A DNA stretch of 64,000 nt. It comes from Pelodera strongyloides (taxonomy: Eukaryota > Nematoda > Chromadorea > Rhabditida > Rhabditidae). The DNA lies in the NCBI GenBank assembly GCA_036852015.1, contig JAANDG010000532.1:1-64000 (forward strand), read 5' to 3'. The notes under the pieces were generated by a model, which had not been told where the DNA came from, did no database searches, and worked only from the letters and a program-made list of their open reading frames with translations. Shown piece by piece: positions 36,298 to 45,512 of this stretch (positions are counted from its first letter, which is position 1; each line of letters begins with the position of its first letter). The translations under genes and the position numbers were made by a program.

Positions 36298-36610
36298 TCT
36301 GAAACCGTACACTTCAATTTGCTTCCAATATTCTAAACTTATCGAGAATTACATGGTTGCAAACTGAAAAGTCTAACCCAAAATGGAATTGTATCAACAC
36401 TGCTTTACACTATGCTATGCACTATCCATAATTCCTCAACGTTTATTACAACTTCTGGCTAAAAAAAGATAAACGATAAAGAGAACCAGGTTGTATAACT
36501 TCAGGCAGCCACTGCAAATATGATGTGGCAAAAACTTCACAAAAACACATGCAAAGGCACTTCAGTATGTGTAAAAGGCATACTATATTCATGGTCAAGA
36601 TTATTGGCGT

Positions 36611-36618
36611 ATTTATAC
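36611..36618 (-). promoter_or_regulatory. TATAAATA box, possible promoter of member 2
   Basis: On the minus strand TATAAATA lies 314 bases upstream of the ATG at 36297. Compare the box before member 1. Confidence 0.35.
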
Positions 36619-37490
36619 AGTTTCTGAAGACGCGGAACGACTTCCACTCCATGGGAAAGTATGTGTTTCTCATCCGATCGCCTGCAAATCAATTTTGAGG
36701 GAAAAATAAAAATGATAACGCTTTTGTTTCGTTCTGCAGAAATCCGGAGCAAAGTTGACGACGAGTTTCAGATGACAAGTTGCTTTCATGTAAATAAAGA
36801 AATATCATTTATTACGAACATAAAATGTCGCACAAGTTTTGTCAAGGAAATACCAAATCGATAAATATAAAAGGAGAAAATGCAATTCTAACTAACTTAA
36901 AATGAAAGCACAAAAACAAAACATAATTTACAGGAATAGGCCTGGGCTACTCTCGATCATCATGCTTGATTACACAGTAAGATTGTTGATTTAAGCATAT
37001 GCATATGCATTTGCCGCCAAGTGATTTCACGCTGCAAAATCCGTAGTTTTCTTTCATTTAATCAATATAACGAATTATAAATGTGGAGAGTGTAAAAATA
37101 AAATAAAATAAAATAAAAAGGGACTAATGCATCGAATTACGTGAATTCCGTGTCTATTGAACGTGTCTAGAACCTAGTTCCCTCGTTGTCTTGCTGCACA
37201 ATTCCACGCTTGGTTCCTAGCTTTTTGATCTGCAATTAAAAATATTAAAACAGGTAGCTATTTAAATTTAAGAGGTTTTTATTTTAGAATTTATTGATAT
37301 ATTTATATTTATATTTTACAAATTTTAGTATTTTTTTTATAAAATTTATAAAAGTTTTATAAAAGTGATTTCTTAATTTTTTCTGAAGCTTTATGGAACT
37401 CTTAGAACTTAGAAGAGACCAACCTAATGAGTAAGCTTTATGACGACATTGTTCAGCTGTAGCTTAGAAGAGTACCTAACTAATTGGCGT

Positions 37491-37610
37491 GAATCCAAAT
37501 TAGGTGACAAACCGGCTGTTACACCGCTTTGAAAAGAAAGCGGTGTAACATCCGGGTTTTTTTCTTTTCAAAGCGGTGTAACATCCGGTTTGTCACCTAA
37601 TTTGGATTTC
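37491..37610. repeat. Foldback element, ACACCGCTTT family
   Basis: Arms of about 45 bases: AATCCAAATTAGGTGACAAA through TGTTACACCGCTTTGAAAAG, mirrored with few changes after a short centre. Related ends occur at 4440, 7830 and 42553-42777. Confidence 0.9.
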
Positions 37611-38158
37611 CATACCGACGATACGGCCGAGTTTTCCCTATTGTTCAGAAATTTTCTATTTATTTTATCACTTGTTAATTGTACCTTTGAAGGGAACAAA
37701 CAACTCTTTACGTATATAAACCCTTTACATAAAAACATAATTCTTGCTAATTGTAACACGTCAGCGTAGCGATTATTTCTGAAATTTATTTAATTTTTAC
37801 CTGAAACGGTCAAAAATCTATGTGATAAAAGCCGGTAAAATAATCATAAAAACGTCTGCGTTCGCAAAAGAATAGGGAAACGTGGGAAACTCAATTTTAG
37901 ATGAATAAAGAAAAAACAAAAGAATGAAAAGAACATTTATTGCAATTCTATGGGACCTATGGACGTTTGCTTCATATAAGACGAGACGAGTGGGGATGGA
38001 TTATCAGCTCGCATTTGGCTATTAATCTTTGTACATTCTGTTTAAAGAGGTATAGCATCCGACTTTTGAAGCATATGCTTCATTCCTATATTTTGTACGC
38101 AAATTATAGAGTAATACAGCGCCCAGACTACGTATCAAAAAACGGCTGTTTTACCACT

Positions 38159-38598
38159 TTAAAGGATCGCAGTCACTACAAAATCGTCATTTTTCTTCGA
38201 GTTTACTTGTATTTAGTAAAGAATAGAGACAAATACTTTACCATTACCGAATAATTTGAATTCCAACTCAGGGAGTGAACAAGTAGAAAAGTAGTTCTAC
38301 TTAACTACCGCAGGATCACGAAACGTGTTCATACAGCTGCTTCCCGATCGGGAGTATGCAAATTATTTCGGCAAATATCTGCATATTATATCTTTACATA
38401 TACCGCAAGGGTCTGCAGGCATATCACTACACGTTTCATAATCCCGCGGTAGCTAAGTAGAACTACTTTTCTACTTGTTCACCCCCTGAGTTGGAATTCA
38501 ATTTATTCGGTTTTGGTAAAGTATTTTTCTTTATTCTTTACTAAATTCAAGTAAACTCGAAGAAAAATGATGATTTTGGAGTGACCGCGATCCTTTAA
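38159..38598. repeat. 440-bp TTAA-flanked foldback element
   Basis: TTAA, AGGATCGCAGTCAC at left and GTGACCGCGATCCT, TTAA at right. Arms of about 150 bases include AGTAGAAAAGTAGTTCTACT and its complement; the centre of about 130 bases is not palindromic. Confidence 0.88.
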
Positions 38599-39597
38599 TA
38601 CGTAGTTCTGTACATTTGCATGATTGAGTTATGCTTAGTCCTTAGTACAATAAAGTAATACATCCATCTACCCATCATTTACATTGTTTCAGCAAGAAGA
38701 ACAAAAAATTTTTCTGCATTTTTTACCCTTTATTGTGCACCCCTTGAATGACTAGCTTCTCTCTTTTAGCTACATAACGTCCTCTTTTTGAAACGTAAAC
38801 GTCTACTTCATACGAAGTTCAGTTATCCAAAATTCGGTACAAAAACCGGCCGTTATGCTTTAAATTTAAGTCCGTATGGAAGAAACGAGACACAGTCTAA
38901 CCTAACCATGGTGATATATAGTAGTAATGTAACGTAGATGCACAACTTTTTGTCTGAACATATAACCCAGTGAATGCAATTTTCGCATTTTTCACCGTTC
39001 GCTACGTTTCAACCTATATATATTTACTTTTCATAGCGCTCATTGGCGATTCAATGTTTTTATCACTGGGTAACAATATAATAATTATTGTGTAAACTTG
39101 CAATATATTGGTCAAGGGTTGCTGAATACCGCGTTCAAGTTTATGCCTTGTGCCTCAGTGGCCGCTCTGTAGCACTAACAGTGTCCCGTTTGTTAGCACT
39201 CTACGAGTAGCTGATTCGCGTGAGGCGTCTCTTTCGCTCACCTCCGCTAGGACGCTGGGATCAGGCTCCCAGAGTTCGTGCATACTGCCACTGACAAGCA
39301 TGCACACGACATGCGCTTGTAAGGCATCAGTGTATGTTTGTGCCTTTTATAAACAAGCTCTCAATAAACATCTAGCAGACAGCCTCTCTCCCTTAATCTC
39401 TCTCTAACAACTGAAGCCGTATTCACCAACACACAGGCCCTCCCTAGTCTCACGAGCGCTCTGAATCTCGTCTGCTCTCGCACTCTCTACGCACTCGCTA
39501 GCTCCATGGGAATAATAATTATTATATTTTCCCGCAATTGGACCAAGTGTCACCAAAGAGCCTTAGGAAAAGAAGTCGTTACAATGAAACATTTAGA

Positions 39598-41611
39598 ATG
39601 AAGCTTGTACTCCTTACCGCAACCGTGCTGCTCTCCATCGTCTCCGGTAAAGAGGTCGGACCAAAGGTTCTCGCAGTTTCTGCCGATATCAATCTTGATG
39701 CGCATACCCAAGATAAGAAACTTCTGGTTGTCGACGCTACTCTTGATATCCTGCCTGGTGTTAAGGACAACATTCTTGAATTTGAGGGTGAACTCGACTT
39801 GAATGCACTACCCGAACCCGTGCAGCCTGTCCCGGGAGGCATTACGCCCATGAAGGACCTTGATGCACCGGAACATGCTGTGAGTTTTCTGTTTGTTGAC
39901 GCATTTGCTTATTTATTGAAACTCTGGAAAAGCGGACTTCTCCATATGTTAAAATAACAGTCAGGCTCTGTCAGAAATTGGCCTTGAACCAAAAACGCAC
40001 GTCTACATTTGTTTGGGTTTGAGTGAGCTTGAACGCAGCTTGAACTCACTCAAACGCAAAGAAATGTTTTTGGCATAGGCGAAAATACAGTAGTAGCCTA
40101 CTATAAAAGAGCCTATAAATTTATGAATGTCCCAGAAAAAAATGAATTTATTTGTAGTAGCACCGCAATTTTGACGTCGTCTGTAGTTATTAATATATCA
40201 GGTTATCAGATTTTCATATTTTAGGCTCGCATTATCAAAGCCTTCAACGAGCAAGCTCAGGACACCTTTGCCACAAAGTACAGCAATTATCTCATCGTTG
40301 ATAAGGTAATTGTGTATTAATTTGAACAAAAATCAATACGAAGGTAGACCTCTTGAACGTATCTGTCCTGAAAATCTTGAATGTACATTTTTTATTATAA
40401 CTTTTCATAATCCAGGTTCTCTCTGGCTCCGTGCAGATCGTTGCTGGACGCAATTTCTTCTACAAAGCACGTCTGGTAGAGAGCAATTGCAAGAGAACGG
40501 TAAGAAATTACATTTAAAGTTCTTACAAGTGGCAATTAGGTGAAGTCGGCTCCTAATGCATCTCCCAGACATATTTACCTAACTTTACATCTGAGACAAG
40601 ACCCACTTTCTTGTGTTTATTTCGCGACCAGACTCTTCAGAAAATTTCTTGTAGACGGGTAATAAGGATAAAACAGACATATGTTGATGGTAAATCTTAC
40701 AATTAGTGAAAACCAAATGAGAAAGTGTATGCCATTTAGCAACATAGCTCAGGCTTTTTTAATGCGTTTTGAGGCTTTTTATACGAGCCTTTCCTCAACC
40801 TTTCATAACATCAACTGTGTATGCGTAGATTGATGCAAGGCTTGTAACTTCGTACAAACTCTTCTAATATTTAGAAGCAAATTACCGCCGATGCCGATTT
40901 GTCGGGATGTGCTCCCGCCGGTACCAAGCTCGCCGTTGTAAGTTGATTGGAACTATATGCCTTTTCTGTCAAACCCTACCTATCTAGCTTCACGCCCATA
41001 CGGGGCCCTCGCCCATACGGGTATGTGATTGAAAGATTTGGCGGTGGGTGGCGGCAGCGTAGTGGTTAACGCAGTGGACCGGCAATCCAAAGACGCTGGG
41101 TTCGATTCCCGCTCGTCCAATACCCCAATTTTTCGATCACAGTCAGCATTTATCTAGCTGCAATGTGTGATCATATTGCGGTGCATAGTGTTCCTAATTG
41201 CTTTCTGCCACTCGCCAACCATGAATTCTTTGTGCAGGAATTTATTCACCACTCCGATTCCCTCGGGGAAATATTCCCTGGGGACAAGGAATAGCATTCT
41301 AATGTGAGACGCGTAGAGGAAAAGATGGGGAATTGAGTGGTGAATATGGCCTCTGTTGTACGGGATATTATGAATAAGTATGAAGGTTGGGTTGCGGTGC
41401 AGGTGTCTTTGAGCTCTGCTCACTAACGAAAGTGACGTGGCATTGTATCGGTAGTAGCTATCATCAGATGACACTGATTGAATGCTAATGCTAATCAGTT
41501 CACATAAGTACTCTTGGTAACGTACTTTAGGAATTCGAGGTCGACATCTACCAGAATACCTTTGGATTTGTTGATATCAAACGACAACAATACAATGTGC
41601 TGCAATACTAA
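39598..41611 (+). CDS. Secreted cystatin with intact QIVAG loop, member 3
   Basis: The best conserved cystatin of the cluster and the most likely working cysteine-protease inhibitor. Exons 39598-39879, 40225-40305, 40416-40499, 40875-40937 and 41531-41611 give 196 residues with all introns in phase 0. Residues 1-17 are a signal peptide (MKLVLLTATVLLSIVSG). The first exon is twice as long as in the paralogues and encodes about 75 extra acidic residues with three loose repeats (DINLDA, TLDILPG, ELDLNALP) spaced 17-18 apart. The cystatin part has RIIKAFNEQAQDTF, YLIVDK, QIVAG (the QxVxG inhibitory loop), FFYKARLVESNC and a cysteine 14 residues later (DLSGC). EFEVDIYQN forms the last strand; no Pro-Trp pair. 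ATG follows ATTTAG by one base. A short upstream ATG (39583) would end at 39600. Confidence 0.87.
41045..41125 (+). repeat. tRNA-derived SINE-like sequence
   Basis: A-box-like GTAGTGGTTAACGC and B box GGGTTCGATTCCCGC, about 35 bases apart, in the last intron of member 3. The acceptor stem does not pair, so I read it as a SINE head or tRNA pseudogene. Confidence 0.6.
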
Positions 41612-41613
41612 AC

Positions 41614-41619
41614 AATAAA
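41614..41619 (+). terminator. Polyadenylation signal of member 3
   Basis: AATAAA starts three bases after the stop codon, unusually close; a second AATAAA follows within ten bases. Confidence 0.55.
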
Positions 41620-41872
41620 AATAAATATTTTCCAAATTGTATAGTTTTTATCGATCACAAGCTATATGTTGTATTCTTTCTTAGCCGACGGTCTAGTCTG
41701 CTTACGGTAGACATAGCACTCGCCTCCTGTACATCCGTCCCATTGTAACTTGAAAACCAATTATTTATTATTTTAATAAACTGGATATGTCAAGTTTGCG
41801 TGAGTTGTTGCGGTAGAGGTAACATACAGCCCTAACCATAAGGAACACGCCGAAAAGACTAATGATTTCCAC

Positions 41873-41955
41873 AAGCCTAAGCCTAAGCCTAGGCCTAAGC
41901 CTAAGCCTAAGCCTAAGCCTAAGCCTAAGCCTAAGCCTAAGCCTAAGCCTAAGCT
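41873..41955. repeat. Interstitial telomeric repeat, (GCCTAA)n
   Basis: About 13 units of GCCTAA with a single change, the complement of the nematode telomere unit TTAGGC. It lies between members 3 and 4. The Gly-Leu repeat open frame over it is an artefact. Confidence 0.95.
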
Positions 41956-42403
41956 AAAGACTAATAGTAAGAAAAATGCTGTTTGTTCAAAAAAACTGTT
42001 CAAACTTTTTAGTTTCATTTTTGGACAAATGTTACTTAATATCATGCACCAGGCATTTTTTTTAAATGAATTTCAGCTTATCTTTGTTTGATATTTTAGT
42101 TACCTTCTGTAACAAACACTTCTGACTTTTCACGCATATTTTTGTAATCAGTTTTCAAAAATAGGTCACACTGACCCTGTTTTTTTACACCCAAATGTGT
42201 TCAAAAATCTGTCAAGCCATATTGCTTTTATAATGAGGTACGTAGATTTGGAAGAGCGACATTTTTGTAGCAAATGTGCCGCAAAAGCATACTTCAATTT
42301 TTGGTGTTCTTCACTTTATTCTCTAAAATCCACGCTCAATTAGATAAGTAGAATTAGAGAAATTCGATAATCAGACAGTTTTTGAAAGTAAAAACCTTTT
42401 AGA

Positions 42404-43736
42404 ATGCCTCCCAAGACACTTGGAATTATTCTGGTTTTACTGGTGTTTGCCGAGCTGGGTGAAAGTTATTTTAAGAATCGAACCAAGATTGCACCAGGCT
42501 CCAAGATCCTCCTGGACGACCCGGACACGGAGGAAAACAGGGTAATTTTGTTTTCAAAGCGGTGTAACAGCCGGTTTATCACCTAATTTGGATTCAGTTC
42601 GAAAACCAAACTTTATATCGTTTCGGGGGCAACGTAACCAATTGCTGCAGTACACATAACATAGATGTCCTTACAAGGACTGCTATTATAAGGTTTGCGC
42701 ATGTGCATACAACATATGGGAATGAAACTGTCCAACATATGTTTTCAAAAACAGGTGATTATACCGCTTTAAACTAGAGGCAAATATTTAGGAAGACGTC
42801 CAATATGTCTACAATCAAATTGACCAAACTAACACTAGTCTTACGGATAACTACATGATTGTGGACAGGGTAATTTTTGTTATGTAAAAAGTAGCACTTT
42901 TTCGTATATTACCTGAAATCCTGTAAAGTTATCGGGAAAACTTTTTTTACGTGGCACTGAGAAAACGTCGATGAAAATTACGCTTAGGAATGTAGGTCAA
43001 TATCCGTTTCAAAAAATCGCCGGTATTGTACCTTCTTTGGGAAATTTGCATATGATACGAATATCCTATGTATCCTAGTTAATTTGGTGCCGGCAGTTTC
43101 GGACGGTTCCAAAAATTTGCATAGGATCCATAGGAAATTCGTATTGTATGCAAATTTCCCAGCTTAGGCACAATACGGCTTTAAAACGAATACGTATCTG
43201 CATACATAAGTTGAAATTTTCTCCATTGAGCCTGAGATTTGACACGGTTCAAAGCAACGCGTTTACTATGGAAAACGCGAACTTTATAATCCATTACCGG
43301 TTTCTGGTTTTCGAAAAACTGGCGAATTACCGGCCGGTTTTTAAAACACATCGACCAGAATTCTTATGTAGTCTATGCAAAGGAAATTAGCATAAACACC
43401 TAAGAATTCAGATGTCCGCGATGCGTTTCAAAAACCGTTCAGTATTTCACTTTAAGGTTCACTATGCGATAGGACCAGTAGTTGATGGAAAATACCAACT
43501 CCGTGATAGCGCTCGCACGCTTCCCGAAACAGGGCGCTCCATCGCATTATTCGCAAGCTTAATCGAGAGCACCTGTAAAAGAAAGGTAAGCGAAGCATCG
43601 ATAGGGACATTAATTTTCTCTCCTCTAGCTCTCTATGTCTCTCTCTTCTCTCTCTTCTCTCCTCTCTCTCTGCTCTCTCATCCCCCTCTTCTGTCTCGCT
43701 CTCTCCATCTGCTTTTTCTCTTCTCTTCTTTCCTAG

Positions 43737-43793
<57 letters not shown>

Positions 43794-44385
43794 CTCCCCG
43801 GGGGAACCATTTTGTGACCGGCTACCGACCTTTGGTTTGCCTCAAAGATGTGAACACAAAGTATTAACTGTAGGACATGCAAGCCACCGATGTGGACCTG
43901 AAGAAGTGCAAACCAATCGACACCCCGCTCACCGTTGTAAGTTATATTTCAATAGGTGTCAGACTTCAGAAAATAATAAAATTTCAGCACATTTCCTATG
44001 AAATAACGCCGATTTTTGAAACTCATAATGCATAACTTCATTACTATAAAATTATGCTAATTGTAAGTGAGTTCGAAGCTCGAATTAAGCTTCAGCACAG
44101 TACAATTACTATTGCTTCAACAATGTTGAAACTTATCGTTTTACTGTTCCCAAAAAATTCCCAAAAAAAAAGGCAAAATTTTCTGATTGTTAATTAGAAA
44201 TTTTTTACTTTGTTAGGCATCTAATAATTAATTCTCATGTATTTTTCATTTAGACATATTCGTTGACACTTTTCAAGCCGGCCAAGGAAAATCCACTTCA
44301 AGCGTTTGGAATCAGGCGCCAACGCCTTGACGTGTACAACAATTACCATGGGAAACCAAGGACGCCTATATTAAGTTTGATTTAA
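42404..44385 (+). CDS. Secreted cystatin-like protein, member 4
   Basis: Exons 42404-42541, 42792-42869, 43457-43585, 43874-43936 and 44254-44385 give 179 residues; every intron is phase 0. The N-terminus is a signal peptide (MPPKTLGIILVLLVFAELG), followed by ILLDDPDTEENR, a linker shared with member 5. Exon 3 is 15 codons longer than in members 1-3; an insertion (around YQLRDSARTLPETG) disrupts the region where QxVxG should be, so papain inhibition in the usual way is doubtful. The pair ESTC and LKKC keeps the 14-residue spacing, and TYSLTLFKP forms the last strand. ATG follows TTTTAG by one base. The acceptor of exon 3 (TTTAAG) is the right edge of a foldback element. Introns 1 and 2 carry further foldback sequences and intron 3 a long CT tract. 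Confidence 0.8.
42553..42777. repeat. Foldback element, ACACCGCTTT family
   Basis: TTTCAAAGCGGTGTAACAGC, then CGGTTTATCACC, at the left; GGTGATTATACCGCTTTAA at the right. It occupies nearly all of intron 1 of member 4. Confidence 0.7.
43320..43456. repeat. AGCGAAATACC foldback ending on a splice site
   Basis: GCGAATTACCGGCCGG at left; ACCGTTCAGTATTTCACT, TTAA, G at right. The final TTTAAG is the acceptor for exon 3 of member 4. Confidence 0.75.
43617..43795. repeat. (CT)n microsatellite
   Basis: CTCT-rich tract in intron 3 of member 4; the open frame running through it beyond exon 3 is not coding. Confidence 0.9.
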
Positions 44386-45512
44386 TAAACATTTTTGTGA
44401 TGAGTTTGTTGTTTCACAGTACGTTCTACTTTTGCAATACATGAGCAACCGCACGGCCGATAAAACGGTCGGTTTTTGAAAAATATGTTAGATAACTGCG
44501 TATCTAAAAAGTATCTAAAAGGATAAATATGGCGAGTGTCTAACATCTATCAATCTAACTTATGTATAAAATCTAAGCGGGGTCGTGTGGTTTTTTTTTA
44601 TTAATTTTTTCTTTTCCTTTGCATATGATACTCCTTGGCAATGCAGCTACTCAACATATGTCCTAAACCCGATGGTTGTTTGGCTCTAAACAAAGTTAAA
44701 CCTTGTTACACCGAAATTCAGTCGGTGTGCATCGGTAGCTTGTAGCTTCAGAGGCCGTATTCACCAACACGCAGGAAGCCCTCCCTGGCCTTTCCAGGGA
44801 GTTAAAGCGCAATGCTAGCTAGCCCCTTTGGAAAATTTGCATATGATAAGCAAATCCTATGTATCCTATGCTAATTTTGTACGATTGTTTACGGCAATCG
44901 TACAAAATTAGCATAGGATACATAGGATTTGCTTATCATATGCAAATTTTCCAAAGGGGCTGGAATTTCGCTTTAAAGAGTGCGTAGAAAGAAGAGATTC
45001 AGAACGCATGTGAGCCTGGGAGAGCTCCCTGGGTGGCATCAGAAGGGGAAATGTTGATTATGTGCACCTGGTCGGACAAACACTGGAACTCATGCCAGTT
45101 TCCTGCTATGTTTATTATATGGATATTACATTTTACTCAGATTTTTCATTTTAAAGAGTCATTGAAACAAGAAGGGTATATCGATTTATATAGAAAAATG
45201 GACCGATCATTTTCCAAAGTCCCGACCATTTAATTAAAAGCCCTAGTTCATTTATTGCTTTTATAATGTGCTTTTATAAGCTCGTATTGCATTGACCTGA
45301 CCCAATTTTATGGTGAACTTGACATGTGTTAAAGACAGTGAAAATTACGGAATACTCATCGAAAAAGTTTTTCTATTCCAATATTTCCCGGAATCGTATA
45401 ACAACCGATTTTTGAGTATTCTGGATCACCGCATTCCTAAGTGTTCTGCTAGACAGAGCTGAATTCTTTGTTTAAACTGGATGCTATACCGCTTTACGAA
45501 AGTATTTTCAGG
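44386..45512. other. Spacer between members 4 and 5
   Basis: No gene seen. It holds the complete palindrome at 44802-44976 and, just left of it, GAGGCCGTATTCACCAACAC, which also occurs near 39415. A short frame at 45033-45233 lacks any family resemblance. Confidence 0.6.
44802..44976. repeat. Near-perfect TTAA-flanked palindrome, 175 bp
   Basis: TTAA, AGCGCAATGC at left and GGAATTTCGCT, TTAA at right. The arms around AGCCCCTTTGGAAAATTTGC and CCTATGTATCCTATGC are mirrored almost exactly, with about 15 bases between. A half copy lies at 3557-3647. Confidence 0.95.

Larger units (their letters stand above)
36298..39597. other. Spacer between cystatin-like members 2 and 3
   Basis: No gene I can support on either strand. 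It holds two inverted repeats (37491-37610 and 38159-38598), an (AATAA)n run near 37095-37120, and a sequence with GCCGTATTCACCAACAC at 39417-39433 that recurs at 44755. Confidence 0.55.
41612..42403. other. Spacer between members 3 and 4
   Basis: Apart from the telomeric repeat I see no feature. The 793-base distance is longer than usual inside nematode operons. Confidence 0.6.

Noticed and set aside
39538..39957. Longer N-terminus for cystatin-like member 3 starting upstream
   Set aside because: The frame there opens with TTG, and an acceptor plus signal peptide starts cleanly at the ATG at 39598.
41045..41125. Working tRNA gene
   Set aside because: The B-box arm is good but the acceptor stem does not pair and the anticodon arm is irregular.
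41773..42045. Minus-strand frame with a Gly-Leu repeat
   Set aside because: It is a translation of the telomeric GCCTAA repeat.
43412..43867. 151-codon single-exon protein over member 4 exon 3
   Set aside because: It begins in a foldback element and runs through a CT tract; only 43457-43585 is exon.
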